Source: Heyndrickxia sporothermodurans (GTDB lineage Bacteria > Bacillota > Bacilli > Bacillales > Bacillaceae_C). From it: a DNA stretch of 51,908 bases. The stretch lies in assembly GCF_016785185.1 (NCBI RefSeq), contig NZ_JAEKDY010000011.1. The stretch is one strand, 5' to 3'. Below the pieces are notes generated by a model. That model saw only the letters and a program-made list of their open reading frames with translations, had not been told where the DNA came from and ran no database searches. Positions 17,537-26,446 of the stretch are shown here, piece by piece. The stretch's first letter is position 1, and every line of letters starts with the position of its first letter. A program made the translations under genes and the position numbers.

Positions 17537-17558
17537 TCATTTACCTTTTTCAAAATCA

Positions 17559-18248
17559 TTATAGCTTAATTTTTGCATCCACGTAAATTGTTCCGTCTGT
17601 TTGCAGTTCTGCATAAAAAATATCCTCTACTTGTTGAAACCCTTTTAAATGTAATTCATTAGTTAACCAGTTTTCGTTAATATTTAATTCTGTTAAATTT
17701 TTGCTTACAATTTTACCGTCGACTATCAGTTCGGTTGGAATATAGGGTCTTCGTTTGACTAGAATGTTGGAATCTTTTTTTGTGACAGGTTCGAATTCTT
17801 CTTTTTTTAGAACGCTAAGCTGTCCATTTGGTTCTAAAATGGCATACTCTACTTCAGATACAGCAAACACGTTTTTTATACGTAAAAGCATAGTTAAATC
17901 ATCCATATTTAATTTATTGGAGGAAAGTGCTTTCTCAATAATTTTTCCATGCTTGATAAGAATGGTAGGCTCTCCGTCTAAAAGGCCTCTTGCTTTTGAT
18001 GATTTAAAGACGATAAACTCAATCGCAGCGGTTAGGAAAACCCATAAGGCAATCCCTGTAACCCCATCAATAATTTTAATATCTTTATGGATCACCATTT
18101 CCCCTGCTATATTCCCAAGGGCAAGCCCGGTTATGTAAGAAAAAAAAGACATTTGGCTAATTTGCTTTTTTCCGAGAAGGCGAATCAAAATAAATAAAAC
18201 GAAAAAGCCTATAAAAGTCCGAATAATAGTACTAGAAATCGAATCCAT
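17559..18248 (-). CDS. DUF421 (YetF/YcaP family) membrane protein
   Basis: About 229 residues. Three hydrophobic spans occur in the first 85 residues (TIIRTFIGFFVLFILIRLLG, then ISQMSFFSYITGLALGNIAG and GIALWVFLTAAIEFIVF), followed by a cytoplasmic domain with the family signature GEPTILIKHGKI and LRIKNVFAVSEVEYAILE. The ATG at 18248 is chosen over GTG 18260 because GGGGGAAG lies between them. The family is common in spore formers and several members are expressed in the forespore, but their biochemical role is not settled. It lies between two DinB-type genes. Confidence 0.85.
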   Translation of the reverse strand: MDSISSTIIRTFIGFFVLFILIRLLGKKQISQMSFFSYITGLALGNIAGEMVIHKDIKIIDGVTGIALWVFLTAAIEFIVFKSSKARGLLDGEPTILIKHGKIIEKALSSNKLNMDDLTMLLRIKNVFAVSEVEYAILEPNGQLSVLKKEEFEPVTKKDSNILVKRRPYIPTELIVDGKIVSKNLTELNINENWLTNELHLKGFQQVEDIFYAELQTDGTIYVDAKIKL

Positions 18249-18330
18249 CTCTTCCCCCACTCAATCATATAGCAAATATAAACAACCTTATTCAATAATA
18301 TGGCACAAACACTGACAACATATGTAAAAA

Positions 18331-18343
18331 GGGTGCCTGACAC
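18331..18343. repeat. GGTGCCTGACACC-family element, single core
   Basis: One 13-base core GGTGCCTGACACC lies between the divergent DUF421 and DinB genes. It has no partner copy beside it. Plus-strand composition changes here: 70 bases to the left have C13/G5, 70 bases to the right C4/G13. Confidence 0.65.
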
Positions 18344-18426
18344 CTAAGTTTTTAAAAAATAAAAAAGGAAAATTGCCTTCTTTTAATGAATTAGTATAAA
18401 AGAAAACGGTTGAAGGAGGATTTTCA

Positions 18427-18933
18427 ATGGATCATTCACTACAGCTTTATCAATATCATCTCTGGGCGAACAAAACAATTTTTAATCACCTAAAAGAAAT
18501 ACCGGAAACATATTCGAAGGAAGTAAACAGTGTTTTTTCATCGGTAAAAGAGGTGCTCTATCATTTGTATCAAGTCGATTATATCTGGTTGCGAACCATT
18601 TCAGGAGACCCATTCGAAGACATCGCTGCCTCCATTCCACAATTGAAGGAAGAAAACGCTGATAATACGATCGAAGAAATGGAAGATGCGTTTGTTAATT
18701 TAGGTGAGAAGTATAAAGCGTTCATCAATAATCAAGAAGATATGAATCGTCGTATCTCTATTCACCATCCTAAATACGGGACACTACATACAACTTATGC
18801 CGAGTTAATCCAGCATGTCGTCAACCATGGAACCTATCATCGTGGAAATATTACTGCAATCTTAAGACAGCTAGGGCATACAGGAGTTCCAACAGATTAT
18901 GTATCCTATTTATTCATTTTGAATCAATCTTAA
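18427..18933 (+). CDS. DinB family protein
   Basis: A 168-residue helical protein. Likely metal ligands are His in EVLYHLYQVDYIW and the pair in HVVNHGTYHRGNI, the usual three-His pattern of DinB/YfiT-like proteins. The length is typical. GAAGGAGGATTTTCA precedes the ATG. It is divergent from the DUF421 gene, and a second DinB protein lies on the other side of that gene, but the two DinB proteins are not close copies. The enzymatic activity is unknown; some relatives are thiol S-transferases. Confidence 0.88.
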   Translation: MDHSLQLYQYHLWANKTIFNHLKEIPETYSKEVNSVFSSVKEVLYHLYQVDYIWLRTISGDPFEDIAASIPQLKEENADNTIEEMEDAFVNLGEKYKAFINNQEDMNRRISIHHPKYGTLHTTYAELIQHVVNHGTYHRGNITAILRQLGHTGVPTDYVSYLFILNQS

Positions 18934-19007
18934 TTCACGATATTTCACTAGTTATACATTTACGATAAAAAATCAATATGCTACTATTAGCATATAATAA
19001 ATAAACA

Positions 19008-19122
19008 GCATGGTAACTGACGACATTTGTGGAATTAACCACAAGGGAGCTATGCTTTTATAGAGTCGGGTCGTCTGGGCAGAGATAAGGAAGGGAATAT
19101 GACCATCTTTATCTTTTTTTAT
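19008..19122 (+). promoter_or_regulatory. ZTP (pfl) riboswitch with transcription terminator, upstream of folD
   Basis: The aptamer shows conserved pieces of the pfl/ZTP motif in order: AACTGACGAC, GTGGAATTAACCAC, AAGGGAGC, then GTCGTCTGGGCA, whose first part pairs with GACGAC. Right after it comes a stem (AGATAAGGAAGG / CCATCTTTATCT, one mismatch) followed by seven T. ZTP binding would be expected to prevent this terminator and turn folD on when 10-formyl-THF is low. Placement before folD is a typical genomic context of the class. Confidence 0.85.
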
Positions 19123-19183
19123 TTTTATAGTTCTTTTCCATATAATAGATTAGTGGAAAAGCCATTTCTAAGGAGGATCTTCA

Positions 19184-20029
19184 ATGGAAAACCTTATTTT
19201 AGATGGAAGAAAAGTTGCTCAGAGTATTAAAAATCAATTAGTGGAACGAGTACAAGTCCTAAAGGAGAAGGGAGTTACGCCTTGCTTAGCAACGATTTTA
19301 GTCGGTGATGACCCATCTTCAGCAACCTATGTAAAAATGAAAGGAAATGAATGCGAAAAAATCGGCATAAAATCATTGCGCATCCATCTCCCGAAAGAAA
19401 CAGAAACAAATCAATTACTTGAAACCATTCAAAAGTTAAATGAAGATGCATTCGTACATGGTATTTTGCTGCAGCATCCCGTCCCATCCCATATTGATGA
19501 GCGAAAAGCATTTGAAACCATTTCGATTGAAAAAGACGTCGATGGTGTAACAAGCTTTGGATATGGGCAAACCGCACTTGGTTTTGGAAAATATCCTTCC
19601 TGCACTCCAGCAGCAATTATGAGTATTCTACATTTCTATCAAATTCCGATTGAAGGAAAACATGCAGTCGTTATTGGAAGAAGCCCGATATTAGGAAAAC
19701 CAGTTTCCGCTTTGCTACTAAACGAAAATGCTACAGTAACAACCTGTCATTCGAGAACGACCAATTTATCGGAAGTGGTTCAATTAGGAGATATTGTCGT
19801 AGCCGCTGTAGGCAAACCGAAATTTATTCAAGGCGATTGGATTAAACAAGGCGCCGTTGTCCTTGATGCAGGGTACAACAAAGGAAATATCGGCGATGTT
19901 GATTATGAAGCCTGCAGTGAAAAGGCAAGCGCCATTACTCCCGTTCCCGGCGGTGTCGGTCCTGTAACCATCTCGATGCTGCTAAAACATACCGTAGATG
20001 CAGCTGAAGAAACAATAAGCAAACATTGA
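19184..20029 (+). CDS. folD: Methylene-THF dehydrogenase / methenyl-THF cyclohydrolase FolD
   Basis: A 281-residue FolD, the usual length. It interconverts 5,10-methylene-, methenyl- and 10-formyl-tetrahydrofolate in the cytoplasm. Visible landmarks are the catalytic Tyr-x-x-x-Lys region TYVKMKGNECEKIGI (Lys about 56), GILLQHPVPSHID, DVDGVTSFG, CTPAAIM, the NADP-binding stretch VVIGRSPILGKPVSALLL, and the C-terminal TPVPGGVGPVTISML. The ATG follows AAGGAGGATCTTCA. It is a single-gene unit controlled by the ZTP riboswitch directly upstream and closed by a terminator. The assignment is secure. Confidence 0.97.
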   Translation: MENLILDGRKVAQSIKNQLVERVQVLKEKGVTPCLATILVGDDPSSATYVKMKGNECEKIGIKSLRIHLPKETETNQLLETIQKLNEDAFVHGILLQHPVPSHIDERKAFETISIEKDVDGVTSFGYGQTALGFGKYPSCTPAAIMSILHFYQIPIEGKHAVVIGRSPILGKPVSALLLNENATVTTCHSRTTNLSEVVQLGDIVVAAVGKPKFIQGDWIKQGAVVLDAGYNKGNIGDVDYEACSEKASAITPVPGGVGPVTISMLLKHTVDAAEETISKH

Positions 20030-20056
20030 CCTATTCATCATTGAATAGGTTTTCTT
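20030..20056 (+). terminator. Intrinsic terminator after folD
   Basis: A perfect 8-bp stem CCTATTCA / TGAATAGG with a 4-base loop is followed by TTTTCTT, immediately after the stop codon. Confidence 0.85.
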
Positions 20057-20200
20057 ATGGTTGCATGCGATATTCTTCCTTTTCCAAAATTGCACCCATA
20101 GTCGTTTTATTTTTAATTCTAAAAGAAGGATAATAATTGATAAACAAAGAATGTTTGATGGTAGAATTAAAAAGGTGATTTTATAAATAGGGGGACCACC

Positions 20201-20989
20201 ATGGATCTTCGTTTAATCGAATTGATTGGATTAACTATCATCATTCATTTAATTGATACACTTGCTTATTCTGTCAGACTAAATTCCGTAAAAAGCGGAA
20301 AATATGCATTATCTCTATCATTGTTTAATATATTTGTACTTATTTCCAGAACGGCAAATATGTTTCAAGCACCATTGCTTGGATTAATCGTTGGTTTGAG
20401 TATTGAAAAGGGAATAAACCCTAAATGGGATTTACATCTCGTTATTTTTGCGGCAACGACTGGAACAATATTGGGCATCGTACTCATTCCAACATTTTTA
20501 AAGATTTTTTCAAAAGCGGTCGATAAACTTGATATTAAAGGATCGGTTCCTTCAATTGTTGTAGAGGCTCTTCATATTAACAATATTAAACGAATGGTAA
20601 AAAGTACGACGAAACCGCGAAAATCGATGTGGGCGAAGTTACGCTATAAAGAAATTCCAAAAAGGCTATTAATCTTAAATACAATTATTACAGCAGTGTA
20701 TACGATTGGCGTGCTATCTGCTTTTTACGCATCTACCTTAGTAGATGAAAAGTATCGACTCGCTACTTCGGCATCATCAGGGATGATAAATGGGGTTGCA
20801 TCGATCTTATTAACATTGCTTGTCGATCCAAAGTCTGCCATTATTACTGATCAGGCATTGAGAGGAAAACGGCCGTATGGTGATGTAAAAGCACTCGTTA
20901 TTTTGTTAATCGGGTCCAAGTTATTAGGAACACTCATTGGACAAGTATTACTTGAGCCGGCAGCAAGGATTATTGCATTTTTTAATTGA
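20201..20989 (+). CDS. amj: Lipid II flippase Amj
   Basis: A 262-residue polytopic membrane protein with about six spans, matching Amj (formerly YdaH, DUF2837), the alternate lipid II flippase that substitutes for MurJ in B. subtilis. Supporting stretches are the N-terminal HLIDTLAYSVRLNSVKSGKYALS, SRTANMFQAPLLG, VDEKYRLATSASSGMINGVASILLTLLVDPK, and the C-terminal GSKLLGTLIGQVLLEP. In B. subtilis amj belongs to the SigM envelope-stress regulon; I did not find a clear SigM site here. GGGGGACCACC precedes the ATG. It is a single gene with a repetitive region downstream. Confidence 0.9.
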   Translation: MDLRLIELIGLTIIIHLIDTLAYSVRLNSVKSGKYALSLSLFNIFVLISRTANMFQAPLLGLIVGLSIEKGINPKWDLHLVIFAATTGTILGIVLIPTFLKIFSKAVDKLDIKGSVPSIVVEALHINNIKRMVKSTTKPRKSMWAKLRYKEIPKRLLILNTIITAVYTIGVLSAFYASTLVDEKYRLATSASSGMINGVASILLTLLVDPKSAIITDQALRGKRPYGDVKALVILLIGSKLLGTLIGQVLLEPAARIIAFFN

Positions 20990-20998
20990 GCAAATGGG

Positions 20999-21320
20999 AA
21001 AAGCGTGGAGCGCCTTGTTCAGCCCTGACAATAAGCGGAGATTTTCCGGTTAGTCTGCTGGATAGAGCTTAGTTCGGGGGATATAAGCGGAAATTTTCCG
21101 ATTAAGCAAAGCAAAATTACCCATTTTTACGTTTTTTGAGTCAATAGCCGGAATTTTTACGTCTATTTAAGCCATTTTTAATGCGATTTCTAAATTAAGC
21201 GGAATTTCTCCGCTTATCAAACTCACTTTAGCATCTAATGAACTGGTTGGTTTCTAAAAAAAGTCCGATCATTTCCTTTTACTCCGAAGATTATTTGACC
21301 TCCCCGAGGGGCTAGACAGA
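20999..21320. repeat. Composite intergenic repeat with AAGCGGAAATTTTCCG palindromes
   Basis: This gap contains three near-palindromic units of about 22 bases at 21031-21052, 21083-21104 and 21195-21216, each with the form AAGCGGA(A/G)ATTTTCCG or AAGCGGAATTTCTCCGCTT. Between them are degenerate versions (GCCGGAATTTTTACG). The left end (GTGGAGCGCCTTGTTCAGCC) and right end (CCCCGAGGGGCTAGAC) look like pieces of another Bacillaceae intergenic repeat. No gene or ribosome site is seen. It may be a mosaic of several non-coding repeat families. Confidence 0.65.
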
Positions 21321-21353
21321 AAACCCTGTTCCGAACTATGCGGAACAGGGTTT
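21321..21353 (-). terminator. Terminator of the ABC exporter operon
   Basis: A perfect 13-bp stem AAACCCTGTTCCG / CGGAACAGGGTTT with a 7-base loop; on the minus strand it is followed by TTTTC. It lies 10 bases after the last permease gene. Confidence 0.9.
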
Positions 21354-21363
21354 GTCAATGAAA

Positions 21364-22509
21364 TTAAACAAAATTTCTTGTATCTTGATTGCGACTAAAC
21401 TTATAAATGGCTATTAAGAAAAAGGCAGCTGCAAAAGCAAGGAGAATCATAATGTTTAAATAAAGGCTCCCTAATGTATTTCCGTCTTGCAATTTCGTTA
21501 ATGTATCTAATGTCCATCTCTGTGGCAGGAAATTCGCTACCTTTTGAATGGAAGCTGGCATCACCTCAACCGGCCAGAAACAACCGGATAACATAACAGT
21601 TGGTAAGACGATTAAATTTTGCAGTGCACCTGCAGCACTTCGATTGTTAGCAAAGGAAGTTGTTAGTAACGATATTCCTACAGATATTAAAGCAAAGAGG
21701 AACATCACAGCCATTGCTTCCCAATAAGGAATATTAAGATCAATATGAAATATCGTTGTCATAACGGTTAAAGTGATAAGAACCTGGACAATCATCACAA
21801 TCATATTCACAATAACATTGGAAAGTATATATGTTCTCGCATTGATCGGCGTTGAGAGTAATCGGAAATACGTGCGATTTTCTTTTTCTGAAAGAATGAT
21901 CTCCGACATATTCCCAGCAGACATAAGCATAATCATAATTAAAAACCCGATTGTTTTATAGGTCATATCATTATTTTTCGATGTATCAGCTAATGATTTT
22001 GTCGTTAGTGAAAAATTTGCTTTTTGATAACCTTTGTACATGGAATCAAAAGCTTGTTGATTTCCATTAGCGATCTTACCGATTGTTGAAATATTATCGA
22101 TATATTGATATAAATAGGATTTAATAAACCCAGTAACTTCTGCCCCTTTAATAGATGTTAGCCGAATATGATTAGGCTCACCTTGAAGTACACTCTCTGA
22201 ATAGCCTCGATCAAAAGTAATCACGCTATCGAGTTCCCCAGATATTATTTTTTCTCGTACATTGGATTCCTCAAGCTTAGTAACTTTCACATTTTCTAAG
22301 TCTTCTAGAAACTTGATTGTATCGGATGTGATTCGGCTTTCGTCATGATTAACAACGCCAACATGAAGGATCATCTTTTGATCACCGCCATAAGCAATTA
22401 AAGAAATGAAGATTCCGATGAGTGGCATGAAAAGGTACATAATGATATTTTTCTTTTGTTTAAATGTTACACTTAATGTGTTTTGGACTAACCAAAGGAT
22501 ATCCTTCAT
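21364..22509 (-). CDS. ABC-2 type permease, LnrN-like
   Basis: A 381-residue ABC-2 permease: one N-terminal span (about residues 21-41), a long extracytoplasmic domain to about residue 180, then five spans in the C-terminal half, with the signature region EKENRTYFRLLSTPINARTYILSN before the membrane cluster. The architecture and length fit YfiN/LnrN of B. subtilis, part of the linearmycin exporter. Its start overlaps the preceding stop (TAATG), so it is translationally coupled to the sister permease. It would form the membrane heterodimer with that permease and be powered by the ATPase at 23647. The substrate is inferred only by operon similarity. Confidence 0.85.
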   Translation of the reverse strand: MKDILWLVQNTLSVTFKQKKNIIMYLFMPLIGIFISLIAYGGDQKMILHVGVVNHDESRITSDTIKFLEDLENVKVTKLEESNVREKIISGELDSVITFDRGYSESVLQGEPNHIRLTSIKGAEVTGFIKSYLYQYIDNISTIGKIANGNQQAFDSMYKGYQKANFSLTTKSLADTSKNNDMTYKTIGFLIMIMLMSAGNMSEIILSEKENRTYFRLLSTPINARTYILSNVIVNMIVMIVQVLITLTVMTTIFHIDLNIPYWEAMAVMFLFALISVGISLLTTSFANNRSAAGALQNLIVLPTVMLSGCFWPVEVMPASIQKVANFLPQRWTLDTLTKLQDGNTLGSLYLNIMILLAFAAAFFLIAIYKFSRNQDTRNFV

Positions 22510-23630
22510 TATAATCCCTCCCGTCTACGCATTGAAATCACCGCTATGAGTAGGAATAAAACGGCAATTCCAATATTTAAGCTGATGGCTGGGATCGCAG
22601 CCGATAGATCATTTGTATAAATAATTTTCGTTACCGCTCGATTAATCCATGTGAGCGGAGAAAGTTCTGTAATAAATTTAAAAATTCCTTCAGGATTTTC
22701 AATTTTAAAATAGGCCCCTCCGAAAAATGATGCTAATTGGATTACTAACATAAGAATCACACTTGTTGATGCGTTTGATTTTGTCAAATAACTAATTCCG
22801 AGACCAAGACTGACTGCGAAGATCACCTCGGTAAATAAAACAAGAAATACGGTTCCAAAATGGTCACCCCAATTAGCATGAAAGAGAATTTTGCTAAAAA
22901 GAACAACAAGGAGAACACAAAGCGTATTTAAAACGATATTTCCTGCTACTTTCCCGATAAAAATTTCACTTTTCCGAACGGGAGCGACAATTAGTCGATC
23001 ACCGGTTTTTCGTGCCCTTTCACCCGCAATAAGGGAGCTTGCAGACATTGCTCCATATAACGCAATCATCGTTGTCATGACAATCGCGTAATAATCCATT
23101 GAGCTTGGTGATTTTTTTGGTAAAAGAGAGGTATTTTTAATGTAATCATGATGCTTTTCTGTTGAAAAAACGGTTCCAATTTGATCAGGAGCAATCTTTA
23201 CGACTTCCTGGGCAACATTATATTTATCGACGAAAGAAGTGAGCATTCCTTGTAAAATACTGCCTTCAATACTATTCCGTTCATTGAGATACAGCCTGAT
23301 CCCCTTTTGATTCACTTCAAGGTAACCATCATATTTGTTTTGTTTCACTACTTCTTTTCCAGAAACATTTTTCGATGCCTTTTTAAAGTGAATCCCCGAT
23401 TGTTTTGCCTCGTCGACAAACCGAGAAAAATACTGAGAAAATTCTCCGTTTGTTTGATCTTTATATAGAACGTTCATATCATCTATTTGGATACTTGTTG
23501 TAAATGTGTTCGACAATGCGGTGCCGAGTACAAGCATTAGTACAATCGGTAAAGCGAGCATAAATACTGCCGTGCGAATGTCGCGGAAATCACTCTTAAT
23601 TTCCTTCCATGCAATATTGATGATATTCAA
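22509..23630 (-). CDS. ABC-2 type permease, LnrM-like
   Basis: A 373-residue ABC-2 permease with the same layout as its neighbour: an N-terminal span about residues 21-41, an extracytoplasmic domain to about 175, then five or six spans, with AGERARKTGDRLIVAPVRKSEIFIGK on the cytoplasmic side. It starts with TTG preceded by GGAGGAGATTTCG, 16 bases after the ATPase stop. The pairing of two dissimilar permeases after one ATPase and a two-component system matches the LnrJK-LMN type of antibiotic-responsive exporter. The function as a lipid-targeting antibiotic exporter is inference. Confidence 0.85.
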   Translation of the reverse strand: MNIINIAWKEIKSDFRDIRTAVFMLALPIVLMLVLGTALSNTFTTSIQIDDMNVLYKDQTNGEFSQYFSRFVDEAKQSGIHFKKASKNVSGKEVVKQNKYDGYLEVNQKGIRLYLNERNSIEGSILQGMLTSFVDKYNVAQEVVKIAPDQIGTVFSTEKHHDYIKNTSLLPKKSPSSMDYYAIVMTTMIALYGAMSASSLIAGERARKTGDRLIVAPVRKSEIFIGKVAGNIVLNTLCVLLVVLFSKILFHANWGDHFGTVFLVLFTEVIFAVSLGLGISYLTKSNASTSVILMLVIQLASFFGGAYFKIENPEGIFKFITELSPLTWINRAVTKIIYTNDLSAAIPAISLNIGIAVLFLLIAVISMRRREGL

Positions 23631-23646
23631 CGAAATCTCCTCCTTA

Positions 23647-24582
23647 TTAGTCCCTTAAATTTCTACCTGTTAAAGTTAAAAATACTGTTTCTAAATTTGG
23701 TGCTTTTTCTTGTAAGGAGCGGATTTCGATATGGTTAGAAATAAAATGCTCGATAATTTTGTTTAAGTTATTCACGCCCGTATCGGAATTGATTTTAATA
23801 AGATTTTCATCAAGTTGAACAGCCTCGACACCATTAATTTCTTTAATGCGATCAATCATTATATTTTCAGTCGATTTCACTTCAATCCATATATCTTTCG
23901 TATTCGTAATAATTGATTTCAATTGTTCCTTCGTTCCTTCAGCAATAATTTTTCCGTGATCAATGATGGCGATGCGTGAGCAAATTTCCTCCACTTCTTC
24001 CATATAGTGACTTGTGTAAATGATCGTGCAGCCCATTTCATTTAACTTCCGAACCGATGTCAAAATATAATTACGGGAGTGGGGATCAATCCCAACTGTA
24101 GGTTCATCCATAATGATCAATTTAGGTCGATGGGCGATGGCACAGGCTATATTTAAGCGCCGTTTCATACCGCCAGAGAAATTTTTCGGATAGCTTTTAT
24201 GTTTATCATGTAACCCAACAAATTCAAGTGCTTCCTCCACTCGATCCTTTAGTTCATCACCACGTAAGCCGTATAAGCCGGCAAAAAATTTCACGTTTTC
24301 ATATGCTGTCAAATCTTCATAAATCGCTAAATCCTGAGGAACCATGCCGATATTCATTTTGGCAAATCGACTATTTTTCACGATGTTTTTTCCGAGAATA
24401 CTAATGGTTCCATCATTACTCCGAAGTAGACCTGCAATCATATTAATTGTCGTGCTTTTTCCAGCACCGTTTGCACCAAGAAATCCAAAAATTTCTCCTT
24501 CTGCAATCGAAAGGGACATATTATCTACTGCGATAAAATCGCCAAATTTTTTTGTTAAGTTTTTTATTTCTAAAACATTCAT
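23647..24582 (-). CDS. ABC transporter ATPase, LnrL-like
   Basis: A 311-residue ABC-2 exporter ATPase, the same length as B. subtilis LnrL/YfiL. Walker A is GANGAGKST (residues 35-43), the Q loop is MVPQDLAIYEDLTAYEN, the signature is FSGGMKRRLNIA, Walker B is KLIIMDEPTVGIDP and the H switch is IYTSHYMEEVEEI. The C-terminal 90 residues are the extra domain common in drug-exporter ATPases. GGGGTGAGAAG precedes the ATG. A strong terminator lies between this gene and the upstream kinase gene, so the exporter may have its own promoter or be attenuated. Confidence 0.92.
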   Translation of the reverse strand: MNVLEIKNLTKKFGDFIAVDNMSLSIAEGEIFGFLGANGAGKSTTINMIAGLLRSNDGTISILGKNIVKNSRFAKMNIGMVPQDLAIYEDLTAYENVKFFAGLYGLRGDELKDRVEEALEFVGLHDKHKSYPKNFSGGMKRRLNIACAIAHRPKLIIMDEPTVGIDPHSRNYILTSVRKLNEMGCTIIYTSHYMEEVEEICSRIAIIDHGKIIAEGTKEQLKSIITNTKDIWIEVKSTENIMIDRIKEINGVEAVQLDENLIKINSDTGVNNLNKIIEHFISNHIEIRSLQEKAPNLETVFLTLTGRNLRD

Positions 24583-24616
24583 CTTCTCACCCCTAATGTT
24601 TTGTATATCGTAAGTA

Positions 24617-24660
24617 TAAAAAAAAGAATGAAGCGATATAAGTGGAATCGTTCATTCTTT
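24617..24660 (-). terminator. Intrinsic terminator between sensor kinase and exporter genes
   Basis: On the minus strand AAAGAATGAACGAT pairs with ATCG-C-TTCATTCTTT (one bulge) and is followed by TTTTT. It separates the regulator pair from the ABC genes in an otherwise compact operon. Confidence 0.8.
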
Positions 24661-24699
24661 TCACATGAAGATATTCATATTTTTCATATGAGAATTTCA

Positions 24700-25803
24700 T
24701 TATTGGATAGGCAGCAATGTAGTTACGGAAAAACCGTGGGTGCTGTCAACGATAATTTTTCCATTGATTGCGGCTGTCCGTTCTTCCATGCCAATAATAC
24801 CAAGCCCTTTTTTAATTTTCTCTGCCCCTTTTCCGTTATCCTTCACTTCAACTCTGATTAGCTTGTTGAGCACTTTAATATCAACGGATACATGGGAGGC
24901 ATCCGAGTACTTCATCGTATTTGTTAAAGCCTCCGTCACATTCTCATGAATAATTTTCCATTGGATAGGGGATATCGTATCCAAATTCCCATTATGGGTT
25001 AGTGTCGTGTTTAAATCATGTTTTGCTGAAAATTCATCGATGAAAAGCTTCATTCGATGTATTCCTACTTGTTCAGTAGGAGGCTTCATATTTTTTAATG
25101 TCATTCGGATATTTTCAATGCCTTCTTTTGAAATATTGATTGCATTTTGCAACAATTCTTCCGCCTTCTTTTTATCAAGTTCCATTAACCGTTTGGCTGC
25201 TTCCATTTGGATTAATGCACCTGTCATCGAATGGCCGATTTTATCATGAATTTCTTGAGAAATTCGATTTCTTTCTTCTAATTTAACGGTGTACTCCGAT
25301 TGTCTTATATATTCTTTATTTTCATTCAAATGCTTGGTCAGCTTTTGAATATTCTTTCTCATTTGGTCCATTTGGACTTCGTTTTTGTTCATTAGAAAAA
25401 GATGTCTAGTAGCGATAATGTAGATCATGAAGCTTGATACTCCGACTAATCCATAAATTGGCTGCGTATCAAACTGTATGTATATGATTGGAATAAATGT
25501 GAGCAGTAAAATAATAAATTTGCTATTAGTAAAACGAGAAATTAGTTCAATGACTGACAATGGTAAAAGAATAATAAATAACGAATAGACGAAAATATAG
25601 GACCAAATCGTTAAAATAATGGATAATAAAAGTAGCGATTTTTTGATGCCATCATGTTTAAAAATATATAATGTAATATTGATGCAAAAATAAATAAGGG
25701 AGGCCAAAACAACCCACGAAATGTTCTCGGAATCGGCTCGAATGCAATTGACGGCTATAAAGACAATCAATGCAACCTTATTGAGGATGATCCAAATCTC
25801 CAT
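24700..25803 (-). CDS. Sensor histidine kinase, HisKA_3 (LnrJ/DesK-like)
   Basis: A 367-residue kinase with four or five membrane spans in the first 140 residues and almost no extracytoplasmic loops, i.e. an intramembrane-sensing type. The phospho-acceptor motif is RISQEIHDKIGHSMTG (His about 185), followed by a dimerisation helix and an ATPase domain with NTMKYSDASH, DNGKGAEKIKKGLGIIGMEER. This HisKA_3 class pairs with NarL-type regulators, which is the gene immediately upstream. It starts one base after the regulator's stop. By context it probably senses a membrane-active compound exported by the downstream ABC system, as LnrJ does for linearmycins. Confidence 0.9.
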   Translation of the reverse strand: MEIWIILNKVALIVFIAVNCIRADSENISWVVLASLIYFCINITLYIFKHDGIKKSLLLLSIILTIWSYIFVYSLFIILLPLSVIELISRFTNSKFIILLLTFIPIIYIQFDTQPIYGLVGVSSFMIYIIATRHLFLMNKNEVQMDQMRKNIQKLTKHLNENKEYIRQSEYTVKLEERNRISQEIHDKIGHSMTGALIQMEAAKRLMELDKKKAEELLQNAINISKEGIENIRMTLKNMKPPTEQVGIHRMKLFIDEFSAKHDLNTTLTHNGNLDTISPIQWKIIHENVTEALTNTMKYSDASHVSVDIKVLNKLIRVEVKDNGKGAEKIKKGLGIIGMEERTAAINGKIIVDSTHGFSVTTLLPIQ

Positions 25804-25804
25804 A

Positions 25805-26446
25805 TTAATCTACTTTTCCTGTAATATAATAAATGGCGATTTGTGTCCGATGCTCAAGGCCGGTTTTCCCTAGTATCGAGGTGATATAGTTGGCAACCGT
25901 TCCTTCCGAAATAAATAATTGCTTTGAGATTTCTTTATTCGAATAGCCTTTTGCAATTAAAGACATAATGTCTCGTTCTCTTTCTGTAAATAACTTTGCA
26001 TCAATTTTTGTCCCTGATTCCTTCTTTTCTAATAAGTTGGATTTAATTTTTTCCAAAACGACATCTTGCATAATGCTATTTCCGTTAAATACTGTTTTGA
26101 TCGCATCACGAATTCGTTCCGGGTCATTATTTTTCAATAAATAACCTTTTGCTCCATTTTTTACCGCATCTAATATGTATTCGTCATCGTCGAATGTCGT
26201 CAAAATGATCGGTCTCGTCCTCGTTTGCTCAGTAATGATTTTTGTTGCTTCAACACCGTTCATATTTGGCATTCGCACATCTAATAATGCGATATCCACT
26301 TTATGTTTTTTACAAAAATCGACCGCTTCTTGCCCGTCATTGACGGTGTCAACAACCTCAAATTCGTCATACGTATTTAAAATTATTTTTAAACCTTCAC
26401 GGATAAATGAATTATCATCTGCAATTATTACTTTAATTTTTGTCAA
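25805..26446 (-). CDS. NarL/LuxR-type response regulator (LnrK-like)
   Basis: A 213-residue regulator. The receiver domain has the acidic pair DD at residues 10-11, the phospho-accepting Asp in VDIALLDVRMPNMNG (about 54), Thr in ILTTFDDDEYI and Lys in GAKGYLLKN. The C-terminal LuxR-type helix-turn-helix is TERERDIMSLIAKGYSNKEISKQLFISEGTVANYITSIL, split here only by its natural turn. It starts with TTG. It is the first gene of the regulator-kinase-exporter series; in B. subtilis the kinase comes first, so the order is swapped here. It presumably activates the exporter genes. Confidence 0.9.
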   Translation of the reverse strand: MTKIKVIIADDNSFIREGLKIILNTYDEFEVVDTVNDGQEAVDFCKKHKVDIALLDVRMPNMNGVEATKIITEQTRTRPIILTTFDDDEYILDAVKNGAKGYLLKNNDPERIRDAIKTVFNGNSIMQDVVLEKIKSNLLEKKESGTKIDAKLFTERERDIMSLIAKGYSNKEISKQLFISEGTVANYITSILGKTGLEHRTQIAIYYITGKVD

